A stretch of 64,000 nucleotides of DNA. It comes from Calothrix sp. NIES-2098. Lineage in GTDB: Bacteria > Cyanobacteriota > Cyanobacteriia > Cyanobacteriales > Nostocaceae. The stretch covers positions 8,311,001 to 8,375,000 of the forward strand of contig AP018172.1 of assembly GCA_002368175.1 (NCBI GenBank), given 5' to 3'. Both the position numbers and the translations under genes were made by a program. Of this stretch, positions 9,964 through 18,698 are shown piece by piece. The notes beneath the pieces were generated by a model, which saw only the letters and a program-made list of their open reading frames with translations, did no database searches and was not told the DNA's origin. Every line of letters begins with the position of its first letter. The first letter of the stretch is position 1.

Positions 9964-10425
9964 ATGCCTGGTCAACCTGAGTTATTAGCTGCTTGTCTGT
10001 TTTATTTTGAAGCAGACGGAATTACAGAGAAATCTATTAAAGAAATTAGCGGTTTAGGTGTAGAAAATACGCCCGCACAAGAAGTACATGGCTCTACAAA
10101 AGGCGGTAAAATTTGGCGACAAGCAACTCCTACCGTCACCAAATTTACGAATATTACACTTAAGGTAATTGCCACTGCTGATATAGACCTTTACCAATGG
10201 TACAAAAAGTGTAACGAGGATATGGGAAAACCTCGTCAGTGGGATCAAAATCGTAAATCAGCTTCGGTAGTTGCTTACAATCAGCAACTCAAAGAAGTGG
10301 CGCGTTGGAATATTATTAATTGCTACCCTGTGAAATATACAGGCCCGACATTAACAGCTTCTAGTGGTGAGATGGCAAACGAAACAATCGAATTAGTGCA
10401 TGAGGGTGTTGAACGCGTTAGTTAA
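9964..10425 (+). CDS. CIS inner tube protein 1 (gp19-like)
   Basis: The 153-residue protein belongs to the T4 gp19-like tube family. It has an LAACLFYFEADGI start, a SGLG-containing loop, TPTVTKFTNITLKV, LYQWYKKC and a closing NETIELVHEGVERV strand. These proteins stack as hexameric rings to form the rigid tube inside the sheath. AAGGAG lies 10 bases before the ATG. It is followed after 19 bp by a second tube-like gene, so the pair is probably co-expressed. Confidence 0.85.
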   Translation: MPGQPELLAACLFYFEADGITEKSIKEISGLGVENTPAQEVHGSTKGGKIWRQATPTVTKFTNITLKVIATADIDLYQWYKKCNEDMGKPRQWDQNRKSASVVAYNQQLKEVARWNIINCYPVKYTGPTLTASSGEMANETIELVHEGVERVS

Positions 10426-10444
10426 GTTTTAACTGTGAAAAAAA

Positions 10445-10939
10445 GTGGTTCAAGCAGGTGAAAAACTCCCAGAATTTCTGACAGCCCATCGCTTTTATTT
10501 AGGATTGACGTTAGACGGTCAAAAAGATAATAGCGATTGCTACTTTTTAGAGTGTCAAGGTTTTAAAAGAACGCAAGATGCGATTGAAATTACTGAAGTC
10601 ACTCCTAATAAGTGGGCAGCAGCAGCTAAAGGTTTAGTGGTCAGAACCAAGCTTCCTGGAAATGTTAAAAGTGGCAATATCACTCTACGTAGAGGTACGA
10701 TATCTAACTCTATAGTTTTTTGGAAGTGGTTTGAAGAAGTGCAAAATGGTAAATGGGCAAAGCAACGAAAACTCATGGCTTTGTCTATTTACAGTCAAGC
10801 CAATAAAGAAGAAGCGAGATTTGAATTAGCAGGTGCTTGGCCAGCTAGTTATAAAATGGCTGATTTCAACGCCCGCAGCACTGATTTTCATATTGAAGAA
10901 CTGGAGATTGCTTTCGAGGAATTTAAGCGCGTGAAGTAA
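10445..10939 (+). CDS. CIS inner tube protein 2 (gp19-like)
   Basis: This 164-residue paralog of the upstream tube protein has AHRFYLGLTLDG at its N-terminus, KLPGNVKSGNITLRRGTI in the middle and WPASYKMADFNA before a terminal strand ending EELEIAFEEFKRV. This form usually makes the tube-baseplate adaptor layer in CIS. The start is a GTG; no ATG is available in frame before the conserved region. It ends 11 bp before the next gene, which carries an AGGAGG ribosome site. Confidence 0.8.
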   Translation: MVQAGEKLPEFLTAHRFYLGLTLDGQKDNSDCYFLECQGFKRTQDAIEITEVTPNKWAAAAKGLVVRTKLPGNVKSGNITLRRGTISNSIVFWKWFEEVQNGKWAKQRKLMALSIYSQANKEEARFELAGAWPASYKMADFNARSTDFHIEELEIAFEEFKRVK

Positions 10940-10950
10940 TCAGGAGGATT

Positions 10951-11295
10951 ATGTTTCCGACAGAGTTTGAATTTACATTGCCTAAAGGGTATCTAGACTC
11001 AGAAGGTAATCTCCACCGCAAAGGCGTCATGCGGTTATCGACAGCGATAGACGAAATTGCACCATTGCGCGACCCACGAGTCAAAGCTAACGAAGCTTAT
11101 GCTACGATTATTATCTTGTCACGGGTAATTACTCGCTTGGGTGCTCTCTCGGAAGTCACTCCTGCGATCGTGGAAAATTTTTTCTCCCAAGATTTAAATT
11201 ATCTCCAAGATTTTTACCGTCAAATCAACGGCTTGGAAAGTTCAATTCCCCAATCAGAAAATACAGCCAACGTCTTGCAAAATTCAGCTTCTTAA
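10951..11295 (+). CDS. Small CIS/phage tail assembly-like protein A
   Basis: The 114-residue protein starts EFEFTLPKGYLDSEGNLHRKG and has VMRLSTAIDEIAPLRDPRV, then ATIIILSRVITRLGAL and FFSQDLNYLQDFYRQIN. This pattern recurs in the short proteins encoded between tube and later genes of contractile tails, where such proteins are thought to help assembly. AGGAGG lies directly upstream of the ATG. A paralog follows after a 17-bp-arm hairpin. The role is inferred from context. Confidence 0.7.
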   Translation: MFPTEFEFTLPKGYLDSEGNLHRKGVMRLSTAIDEIAPLRDPRVKANEAYATIIILSRVITRLGALSEVTPAIVENFFSQDLNYLQDFYRQINGLESSIPQSENTANVLQNSAS

Positions 11296-11310
11296 ACCAA
11301 CGATCAACGG

Positions 11311-11347
11311 TGAGATTCCCGACTTCTACAAGAAGTCGGGAATCTCA
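11311..11347. repeat. Perfect 17-bp-arm hairpin within the CIS cluster
   Basis: TGAGATTCCCGACTTCT, a 3-base loop ACA and the exact reverse complement lie between the two assembly-like genes. There is no T-run after it, so it is more likely a dispersed hairpin repeat or an mRNA processing/attenuation element than a simple terminator. Confidence 0.7.
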
Positions 11348-11383
11348 GCAATTAACCCCTCAGAATCTAAAATCTAAATTGGT

Positions 11384-11767
11384 ATGGGTCGCAAGCAAGA
11401 TACTCTCAACACTGAATTTACCTTCATTCTTCCTCGTGGATTGATTGATAGTCAAAACCGAGTTCATCGTCACGGTGTGATGCGTTTAGCTACTGCTAAA
11501 GATGAAATTGTGGTACAACAAGAACGCAAAGTTCAAGAAAATCCTGCTTATAGTGTCTTGGTAATGCTGGCACGTGTTATTACCCGCTTAGGTAGTTTAA
11601 ACTCTGTCAGTCCTGATTTACTAGAAGGATTGCTCCTTCACGATATTGCCTATCTGAGAGAATTTTATAATCGAATTAATCAGCAAGGAAATGTACAAAT
11701 ACCCACACAATGTCCCCATTGCAATACTCAATATTCAGTGGAGTTAAAACTAGCGGGGGAGTCGTAA
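11384..11767 (+). CDS. Small CIS/phage tail assembly-like protein B with zinc-ribbon end
   Basis: The 127-residue protein is a paralog of the preceding gene product: EFTFILPRGLIDSQNRVHRHG, VMRLATAKDEIVVQQERKV, VLVMLARVITRLGSL and LHDIAYLREFYNRIN align along its length. It adds a C-terminal CPHCNTQY segment that looks like half of a zinc ribbon. The gene overlaps the next one by 58 bases in another frame. It probably acts in tail assembly like its paralog, but this is inference. Confidence 0.72.
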   Translation: MGRKQDTLNTEFTFILPRGLIDSQNRVHRHGVMRLATAKDEIVVQQERKVQENPAYSVLVMLARVITRLGSLNSVSPDLLEGLLLHDIAYLREFYNRINQQGNVQIPTQCPHCNTQYSVELKLAGES

Positions 11768-11913
11768 GCTACCCCTCTGATACCTTATATGAGGAGGTAG
11801 CTTTTATTGCTTACCATTTCCACTGGTCACAAAATGATATTTTAAATTTAGAACATAAAACCCGTCAGCGCTGGGTTACAGAAATTAATAAAATTAATGA
11901 AAAATTATTATGA
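11710..11913 (+). CDS. DUF6760 small protein of CIS loci
   Basis: The conserved part, YPSDTLYEEVAFIAYHFHWS followed by a helix with LEHKTRQRWVTEI, matches DUF6760, a short family found in CIS and phage-tail clusters. The first 19 codons (11710-11766) overlap the preceding gene and do not look conserved. Translation may therefore begin at a non-ATG codon near 11761 coupled to the upstream stop at 11765-11767. It overlaps the start of the FHA gene by 4 bases. Function is unknown. Confidence 0.65.
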   Translation: MSPLQYSIFSGVKTSGGVVSYPSDTLYEEVAFIAYHFHWSQNDILNLEHKTRQRWVTEINKINEKLL

Positions 11914-14069
11914 AAATTAAAGTTAACTACTCACCAACACTCAATGAAGTTAACGAACTTGATTTAGCGGTAGCAACTACACCAAAAGGCGAATGCATTA
12001 TTGGTCGTGCTCCTGATTCTGATTTGGTATTAGACAGTCCTGATGTAAGTAGGGTACACGGCAAATTCTTTCTGCAAAGCGGAAATTACTATTTCTGCGA
12101 CCTTGGTAGTAGGAATGGTTCAATAATTAATGGCAAATTAGCGGAAAAAAATCGACCATTCTTATTGAAAGACAAAGACGTAATCCGGATTGGCGATTAT
12201 GTGATGACTGTGGAAGATATGGTTCCGTTGTCAGAACAATTGCCAGAGACAGTATTTAGAACTATAGATCCGGCACTGTTTTCTGGTTGGCGGATTAATG
12301 AAGATGTCAATAATATTAATGTAACTAATCAAGCACCAGAGCAAATTAGTTCGGAATCGGCTGAAGAACTTAGTCAACCTCAAGGCGAACTAGAAATTGC
12401 AGAATTAGAAGAATCAATTAACATACTAGAAAATATTATTGAAACTCCTCAACCAGTTAGCAAAATTTCCCCAGATCTCGATGATGTAGGTATAAATGCA
12501 GCGACACCAGTTGCAGAAGAAGTTACCTTTGTACAACCCGAAGATTTAATTAGTTCGATACCAGAGGCGGTGAATCAAGTTCCCGCAGATCTCGATGATG
12601 TAGATATAAATGCAGCGACACCAGTTGCAGAAGAAGTCACCTTCGCACAACCTCAGGATTTAATTAGCCCTGTACCAGAAGCGGTGAATGAAACTCCAGC
12701 CGTAGAAGCAGCGACCTTCATACAACCCCAAGATTTAGTTACCCCCGAAGCAAAAGCGGAGAGTGAAGTTACCTCTGAGATTAACGAGGAAGATATTGAT
12801 TGGGATGCGGAAATTCCGCAAGAATTTACGATTGTACAACCGCGTAAGATAGTTATCCAACCATCTCCGGCGGTGAGTGAGGTTCCCGCAGAGATTAATG
12901 AGCAAGACATTGATTGGGATGCGGAAATTCTCCAAGAATTTACGAACGTGCAACCACGGGATATTGTTAGCCAGCCACCAGAAACAACGAGTGAAGTACC
13001 CGCAGATGTGGCAGAAATTCTTCAAGAATTCACTAATGTGCAACCACGCGATATTGTCAGCCAACAATCGGAAGCAGCAAGCGAAATTAGTGAGGCTATT
13101 AACACTGATGCTGTAGATACTTTCAAAGTAGATATTGCAGCCGTAGAAGCCCCAGAATTTTTCAATAGCTTTACTCCAGAGTTTAGCCATGAAGACATAG
13201 TTAGCGAACCATCAGAAATAGAGCATGAAGTGTCGCCATCTGTGAACAATCCAGTTGTCGATATCAGTACTTCAGAAAATGTGAGCGAACTGTCTTTGCC
13301 GATTGAAGCACCTGTAGAAATCAACGAAATCGGAGAATTAGAAGGTTTAAGCAATCAAGATGTTAATGTAAGTTCCACAAATACGGAAGACGCGATCGCA
13401 GAAAATATAGATTTAGAAACTGTAGAAGCTGTTGGCTTTATACCTTCAACAGTCGATAAAGCTTCAGCGTCAACGAATATCGAATCTGTAGAAATAACAG
13501 AAGAAATAGATGTTATATCTAGCCCGATGACTGAAGAACTAGAAGATGAAACCATGCCGGAATTAACTAGTTCAACACCTGAGTCAATTAGTCAAACTCT
13601 TGAAGAAATTTTTGGAATAGAAACAGTAGAAACTGATGAAATTACCGAAGAATTACCTGTTAGCGAGCCACAGCAAAATATCGTGCAAAAAAATATAGTT
13701 CTCATCGCTCACGAAACCAAAAAATCAGAACTAGCTGATTTTGTGACTCAGCATCAAGAGTTTTTCTCAAAATGTAGTACTGTGGCTTGGCCATCTATTA
13801 GTGAAGCCTTACGCCAACAGGCAGGAATAACTATTAGTCAACAAATTCCAGCAGCCACTTCTGGAGGATATCAAACAATTAATTCCTTGGTAAACTCAGG
13901 AGAAGTTTTAGCAGTAATTTTCCTCAGAGATTTTCTTGTACCTCAGCCTGGACAAGCTAATGAAGAAGCGCTGTTAAGAAGCTGCAATATTAACCAAGTT
14001 CTACTCGCAACTAATATACTAACCGCAGAGGCGATCGTACATTATATTAAACATTTATTCGAGCATTAA
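11910..14069 (+). CDS. FHA-domain protein with long acidic repeat linker and degenerate methylglyoxal-synthase-like C-terminus
   Basis: Residues about 20-100 are an FHA phosphothreonine-binding domain with IIGRAPDSD, SRVHGKF and DLGSRNGSIING. Residues 110-590 are acidic, Pro/Glu/Ser/Val-rich and contain internal repeats such as DINAATPVAEEVTFAQPQDL and DIDWDAEILQEFTNVQPRDI. Residues about 595-719 align almost without gaps with methylglyoxal synthase: NIVLIAHETKK, the SGGYQT loop, AVIFLRD, EEALLRSC and LLATNILTAEA. The catalytic Asp of the enzyme's GGDQQ motif is Tyr654, the TGTTG phosphate loop is replaced by AWPSI, and the PHDPD His is absent. It is therefore probably a non-catalytic binding fold. 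The gene overlaps the DUF6760 gene by 4 bases. An adaptor that couples phosphorylation signals to the CIS is one reading. Confidence 0.75.
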   Translation: MKIKVNYSPTLNEVNELDLAVATTPKGECIIGRAPDSDLVLDSPDVSRVHGKFFLQSGNYYFCDLGSRNGSIINGKLAEKNRPFLLKDKDVIRIGDYVMTVEDMVPLSEQLPETVFRTIDPALFSGWRINEDVNNINVTNQAPEQISSESAEELSQPQGELEIAELEESINILENIIETPQPVSKISPDLDDVGINAATPVAEEVTFVQPEDLISSIPEAVNQVPADLDDVDINAATPVAEEVTFAQPQDLISPVPEAVNETPAVEAATFIQPQDLVTPEAKAESEVTSEINEEDIDWDAEIPQEFTIVQPRKIVIQPSPAVSEVPAEINEQDIDWDAEILQEFTNVQPRDIVSQPPETTSEVPADVAEILQEFTNVQPRDIVSQQSEAASEISEAINTDAVDTFKVDIAAVEAPEFFNSFTPEFSHEDIVSEPSEIEHEVSPSVNNPVVDISTSENVSELSLPIEAPVEINEIGELEGLSNQDVNVSSTNTEDAIAENIDLETVEAVGFIPSTVDKASASTNIESVEITEEIDVISSPMTEELEDETMPELTSSTPESISQTLEEIFGIETVETDEITEELPVSEPQQNIVQKNIVLIAHETKKSELADFVTQHQEFFSKCSTVAWPSISEALRQQAGITISQQIPAATSGGYQTINSLVNSGEVLAVIFLRDFLVPQPGQANEEALLRSCNINQVLLATNILTAEAIVHYIKHLFEH

Positions 14070-14078
14070 TAATCAGAA

Positions 14079-14543
14079 TTACCATTGAGAAAAGGGATGT
14101 TTAACTAAATTGCTGTTGAAATACTTGGGGTTGTCTGAAACTTCCTCACCTATCCAGCTTGGTAGTTCAATCTGTTGTTGTTCGTCGCTAAGTTCTACTT
14201 CTGCTATTATCAGTCCTTTATTGACACCATCAAATTCATCAATTTCCCAAATCAAATCACCAGATTCTATCCTATATCGAACTTTCTCAATTAAAGGGCG
14301 ATCGCACAAAGTATCAAGCATTTCTTGAGCATCTGCAAGCGGAATTGGGTACTCAAACTCTGACCTGCTATATTTGACGCTGATTCCCTTAATTGTTAAG
14401 TAACCTTGGTTTCCTACTATACGAACACGTACAGTAGCTTCTTTCGCTGTAGAAATATATCCTTGAACAAATCGGCTACCCTCAGCTAGCTTTCTCCAGC
14501 TATCTTCTTTGACCAAAAATTTGCGCTCTATTTCTGCTGCCAT
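14079..14543 (-). CDS. CYTH-domain protein (triphosphate tunnel metalloenzyme)
   Basis: The 154-residue protein begins MAAEIERKFLVKED, containing the ExExK signature of CYTH domains that binds the triphosphate. Alternating charged strands follow: TVRVRIVG, YLTIKG, EFEYPIPL, RYRIESGDLIWEIDEFDG and GLIIAEVEL. Single-domain bacterial members hydrolyse inorganic tripolyphosphate or act as class IV-like cyclases; which reaction applies cannot be told here. It is convergent with the FHA gene with only 9 bp between stops. Confidence 0.88.
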   Translation of the reverse strand: MAAEIERKFLVKEDSWRKLAEGSRFVQGYISTAKEATVRVRIVGNQGYLTIKGISVKYSRSEFEYPIPLADAQEMLDTLCDRPLIEKVRYRIESGDLIWEIDEFDGVNKGLIIAEVELSDEQQQIELPSWIGEEVSDNPKYFNSNLVKHPFSQW

Positions 14544-15039
14544 TGTAGTTTAGATGAATTGTCATATATATTTTAAATCTATCAAAAATTACAATGTCAA
14601 CATCCTATACTGAAAGTCTAGCGACCAAAAATATTTTCTTGAGAAACCGTTCAAGCACTAGCTTTCCTAGATAGATTTTACAAATTAGAGATAAATCATA
14701 TATTTAAAAATCAAAAATTTTGTAGTCACATTAACTAATTTTGGGTAAAATTTCAAACATTTATTGATTAATAATATTCCAGCTAATTTACCACAAGCCA
14801 AATTTCCTCAAGACATTAAAAGCAGATTATTATATAATCAAGAATTAATACTACTGACTCTTGTAATTTTCCTCAATTAGGGGAAAATTGACTATAATCT
14901 ACAAACGCTGACTATATTAAGTAATCCCCTATTCCCCAACACAGGGATTTTCTACCAAAAGTACGCGAGAGCCAGTTCGATTATCAGGGAAATTATGGGT
15001 TGAACTTAGCATAAATTGTCATGCAGTAGCGCCTGTCAA
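14544..15039. other. AT-rich intergenic region
   Basis: A gap of about 500 bp separates the CYTH gene (leftward) and the kinase gene (rightward). It should hold both promoters. I see no convincing gene, hairpin terminator or known regulatory motif in it. Confidence 0.4.
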
Positions 15040-17079
15040 ATGATGATCTGCTGCTTAAATCCCGATTGCTCAAATCCACTAAATTCAGATGAAAATAAGG
15101 TTTGCCAAGCTTGTAATACCCCACTCACAGGACTTTTAAGAAATCGCTTCCGTGTTATTCGAGTGCTTTCCGATGAGGGGGGATTTGGCAGAACTTATTT
15201 ATCACAAGATGTAGATAAATTACACGAACGCTGTGTAATTAAGCAATTAGCTCCAAAGTTTCAAGGAACTTGGTCGCAGAAAAAAGCAATGGAGTTATTT
15301 GCTGAAGAAGCCAAACGACTGCAACAACTCGGAGAACATCCGCAAATTCCCACTCTCTTAGCTTATTTTGAGCAAGATCACTGCCTATATTTAGTGCAGC
15401 AGTTTATCAATGGGGATAATTTGTTAACCGAGTTGCAGCAACGTAAGACATATAAGGACAAGGAAATTCAAGCTATTTTACTTGATTTGCTCCCTATCCT
15501 CAAATTTATTCACGATCGCGGCGTCATTCACCGAGATCTCAAACCGGAAAATATTATTCGGCGTCATAGTGATGGACGCTTATGCTTGATAGATTTTGGC
15601 TCCTCAAAGCAATTAACAGCAAGAGTCCAAAATAAAATCGGTACTTCTATTGGTTCTCATGGTTACTCTCCAATTGAACAGATTCGAGATGGTAAAGCTT
15701 ATCCAGCGAGCGATTTATTTGGCTTGGGAACTACCTGCTTTCATCTGTTAACGGGAATTTCTCCCTTTCAATTGTGGACAGAACATGGATATTCTTGGGT
15801 GACAAATTGGCGACAATATTTGCGTAAACCACTGGATGCGGAATTAGATCGGGTACTCGATAAGCTGTTACAAAAAGATATCCGCAACCGCTATCAATCA
15901 GTGGATGAAGTACTCAAAGATTTGTCACAAAAACAACCACTGCGACGTTTACCATCAGTTAAATTTTCTGGTAAAACTGCCAAGACTCAGACACAAAATT
16001 TACCCAAAAAATCAAATTTTTTGCGATTCCCGATCGCGATCGCTGCTGCTATGTTGTTATTTGGATTTGGAGACTCTTGGTATCAACAGTTTCACCGCTT
16101 ACAAACCAGTTTATCTGCTCGCTTCAATCAACAACATAATCGCTCGCGTAACAGTGAAGCAGTTTTGGGTCAGCCAGCAAAAACGACTTTGGGGAAGATT
16201 TCCTTAGCTAATACTCTCCCAGGAAATGAAAATGGGATTTTGTCTGTTGCTATTAGTCCTGATGGTAGATTGTTCGCTAGCAACAGCGATCGCACAATCA
16301 AATTATGGAATCTAGCCACAGGAAAAGAAATCTTCACCCTGAACGGTCATTCCCAGAGAGTGAATGTCGTTGCTATCAGCCCGAATGGTAAAACTCTTGT
16401 AAGTGGTAGCGATGATAACACTATTAAAGTGTGGAATTTGGCTACAGGTAAAGTAATTCACACCTTAATCGGACATTCAGATTCAATTCATGCCCTAGTC
16501 ATTAGCCCAAATGGTAAAATCCTGGCTAGCGGTAGCGATGATAACACTATTAAAGTTTGGAATTTAGAAACAGGAGAACATCTCCGTACTTTGGTTGGTC
16601 ATGAATTCTGGGTGCGGTCAATGGCTATTAGCCCAGATGGTAAAATTCTGGCTAGCGGGAGTTTTGATAAAACTATTAAATTGTGGAATTTAGCTAAGGG
16701 ATACGCAATTCGCACCTTAAAAGGAGATGGCAAAACGATTACTTCGCTAGCTATCAGTCCCGATGGTAAAATTCTTGCCAGTGCCAACCGCGATCGCACA
16801 ATTAAATTGTGGAATTTAGCTACAGGTCAAGAAATACGGACACTCATCGGTCATGACACCACGGTTACATCGTTGGCTATTAGTCCAGATGGTCAGACAC
16901 TTGCTAGTGGAAGTCGCGATCGCACAATTAAATTATGGAATTTATCTACAGGAGAAGAATTTTTTACCTTAACTGGACATACCAATACCATAACAACCCT
17001 CAGCTTTAGCCCTGATGGTAAAACCCTAATCAGCGGTAGTGAGGACAACACTATTAAGATTTGGGATGTAACTAGTTAG
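15040..17079 (+). CDS. Serine/threonine protein kinase with C-terminal WD40 propeller
   Basis: A short N-terminal cysteine cluster (CCLNPDCSNP, VCQACNTPL) precedes a protein kinase domain with GGFGRTYL glycine loop, CVIKQL lysine, VIHRDLKPENI catalytic loop and LIDFGSSKQL. A hydrophobic segment, FPIAIAAAMLLFGFG, follows and probably spans the membrane. Seven WD40 repeats (SPDGK, LASGS, TIKLWNL) fill the C-terminus. This is a familiar cyanobacterial architecture in which the propeller senses or docks partners. The ATG at 15040 is chosen because it begins the conserved cysteine region; a TTG eight codons upstream is possible. A WD40-only gene follows. Confidence 0.9.
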   Translation: MMICCLNPDCSNPLNSDENKVCQACNTPLTGLLRNRFRVIRVLSDEGGFGRTYLSQDVDKLHERCVIKQLAPKFQGTWSQKKAMELFAEEAKRLQQLGEHPQIPTLLAYFEQDHCLYLVQQFINGDNLLTELQQRKTYKDKEIQAILLDLLPILKFIHDRGVIHRDLKPENIIRRHSDGRLCLIDFGSSKQLTARVQNKIGTSIGSHGYSPIEQIRDGKAYPASDLFGLGTTCFHLLTGISPFQLWTEHGYSWVTNWRQYLRKPLDAELDRVLDKLLQKDIRNRYQSVDEVLKDLSQKQPLRRLPSVKFSGKTAKTQTQNLPKKSNFLRFPIAIAAAMLLFGFGDSWYQQFHRLQTSLSARFNQQHNRSRNSEAVLGQPAKTTLGKISLANTLPGNENGILSVAISPDGRLFASNSDRTIKLWNLATGKEIFTLNGHSQRVNVVAISPNGKTLVSGSDDNTIKVWNLATGKVIHTLIGHSDSIHALVISPNGKILASGSDDNTIKVWNLETGEHLRTLVGHEFWVRSMAISPDGKILASGSFDKTIKLWNLAKGYAIRTLKGDGKTITSLAISPDGKILASANRDRTIKLWNLATGQEIRTLIGHDTTVTSLAISPDGQTLASGSRDRTIKLWNLSTGEEFFTLTGHTNTITTLSFSPDGKTLISGSEDNTIKIWDVTS

Positions 17080-17180
17080 AAAACTTTATAAAGGAAGTAT
17101 AATTTTACTTTAATTACTATAGTCAGTAATTGTATCTAAAATGCTTGCAGCATTCGGGCGATGCTAGTGGGGGATATGCG

Positions 17181-18236
17181 ATGTCTGTAAATCTCTTAAA
17201 CTCAAAAATTAGAGTCTTAACAGCCACATTTTTCCTGGCGTTAGGATTTGGGGGCGTTTGGTCTTCGCAATTTCCCTTAGCCGCAACTGGTGAAACAGGT
17301 GAAACATATTCTCCCAATCGACTAGTATCCGATGTTTTAACTCTCACGGGGCATTCTGGCTCAGTTAGGGCTGTAGCTATTAGCCCGGATGGCAATACCC
17401 TTGCTAGTGTCAGTACAGACAACACGATTAAACTGTGGAATTTGACTACCGGACAGGAACTCCGTACCCTCCAGGGACATAGCAATTGGATTAATACTTT
17501 AGCTTTTAGCCCTGATGGTATGACTCTTGCCAGTGGTAGTTTAGATAAAACCATCAAATTGTGGAATCTGACTACGGGAGAGGAAATACGTACCCTCAAA
17601 GGACATTCGCTCTCGGTTCAGTCTATAGCTTTTAGCGCGGATGGCAGTACTCTTGCAAGTAGTAGTTGGGATCAGACCATCAAACTTTGGAACTCTTCTA
17701 CTGGAGAAGTCATCCGCACCCTCAAAGGAGAGTGCGATATTTTTAATTCCTTAGCCTTTAGCTCGGATGGCAATACTCTTGCTAGTAGCAATCAATTTGA
17801 TAAGAATATCAAACTGTGGGACATTTCTACTGGAAAAGTTACGCGCACCTTGGCAGGTCATTTGGGTGTAGTGAATGCTGTAACTATTAGTCCCGATGGT
17901 AAAACCCTTGCTAGTGGTGGTTGGGATGGCACGATCAAATTGTGGAACTTGGCTACAGGAACAGAAATCGCTACCTTCAAAGCAGATAAAACCAGAGTTT
18001 GGTCGGTAGCCTTCAGCCCCGATGGTAAAACCGTTGCTAGTGGTGGTTGGGATGGGACTGTAAGACTGTGGAGTGTATCTGAGAGAAGGGAAATCCGCAG
18101 CTTAACTGGACATACCAATAGAATTTGGGCTGTTGCCTTCAACCCTAATGGCAAAAGCGTTGTTAGCGCTAGTAAGGATCGTACAATCAAAGTCTGGCCA
18201 TTGTTGCCATCAAATGGAGAACAGGCAAAGCGGTAG
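17181..18236 (+). CDS. Secreted or anchored WD40-repeat protein
   Basis: This protein has a signal-like N-terminus (VLTATFFLALGFGGVW) followed by seven WD40 repeats with the recurrent SPDGNTLAS, DNTIKLWNL and TLQGHS pattern, enough for one complete seven-bladed propeller. The ATG at 17181 puts the hydrophobic core at the expected place; a start 17 codons upstream would bury it. It lies 101 bp after the WD40 kinase and its repeats closely resemble those of the kinase, so the two probably share origin and perhaps function. No enzyme domain is present; it is likely a protein-interaction scaffold. Confidence 0.85.
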   Translation: MSVNLLNSKIRVLTATFFLALGFGGVWSSQFPLAATGETGETYSPNRLVSDVLTLTGHSGSVRAVAISPDGNTLASVSTDNTIKLWNLTTGQELRTLQGHSNWINTLAFSPDGMTLASGSLDKTIKLWNLTTGEEIRTLKGHSLSVQSIAFSADGSTLASSSWDQTIKLWNSSTGEVIRTLKGECDIFNSLAFSSDGNTLASSNQFDKNIKLWDISTGKVTRTLAGHLGVVNAVTISPDGKTLASGGWDGTIKLWNLATGTEIATFKADKTRVWSVAFSPDGKTVASGGWDGTVRLWSVSERREIRSLTGHTNRIWAVAFNPNGKSVVSASKDRTIKVWPLLPSNGEQAKR

Positions 18237-18366
18237 CAGCAATTTTTTAATTTCAGTAGACAGTAGCTCTTAACCAGAGAAGCCAATTGCATCAATATTA
18301 CAAGTAATTTTTCTGGTTGAGGATGCGTAGATTTAATATGATGTTCAGCAAATTATCATGAATATG

Positions 18367-18439
18367 TCATTGCGAGTGGAACGCAGTGAAACGACGCAAT
18401 CACAGAGTTTTTGGAATTGCTTTCTTATGGTCGCAATGA
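18367..18439. repeat. TCATTGCGA-type inverted-repeat element, copy 1
   Basis: The ends TCATTGCGA and TCGCAATGA are exact inverted repeats bounding about 73 bp. A related element with the same ends lies at 28741-28811, so this is a dispersed hairpin repeat family. Confidence 0.7.
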
Positions 18440-18502
18440 CGGTTATTTAGCCGTACATGAATGATATAACCCGTCTTAGACATCGCATCCTTACTCCCTA
18501 TT

Positions 18503-18539
18503 ACCCATCCAAGCATTAGCCTAGATGGGGATTTTTTTT
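18503..18539 (+). terminator. Likely intrinsic terminator
   Basis: CCCATC pairs with GATGGG across a short spacer and is followed by ATTTTTTTTTA. It could end transcripts from the WD40 genes about 270 bp upstream. Confidence 0.55.
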
Positions 18540-18597
18540 ATTTGATGAATTGCTAACAATTAAATAATACCCATTTGAAAAAAGAATGCGACAGATT

Positions 18598-18620
18598 GTA
18601 GGGGCACGGCACTGCCGTGA
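18598..18620. repeat. Short derivative of the GTAGGGGCACGGCA element
   Basis: GTAGGGGCACGGCA is followed directly by TGCCGTGAC. This is the terminal sequence of the 64-bp element seen at 30738 and 37631 but with almost no interior, so it looks like a collapsed copy. Confidence 0.5.
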
Positions 18621-18698
18621 CTCTCGAATATTATTGATGTGTCGCAAACATTATTTGAATTGGTATAAGGAATAAATTTTGAATTTTGAATTCTTGCT

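Noticed and set aside
12653..13555. Several frames opposite or beside the FHA gene
   Set aside because: They are shadows of the biased Glu/Pro/Val codons of the FHA linker and have no start signals or similarity.
14555..15000. Search for tRNA or other RNA genes in the larger gaps
   Set aside because: No TTCRANNC-type T-loop with matching acceptor stems or other RNA signature was found in any intergenic region by eye.
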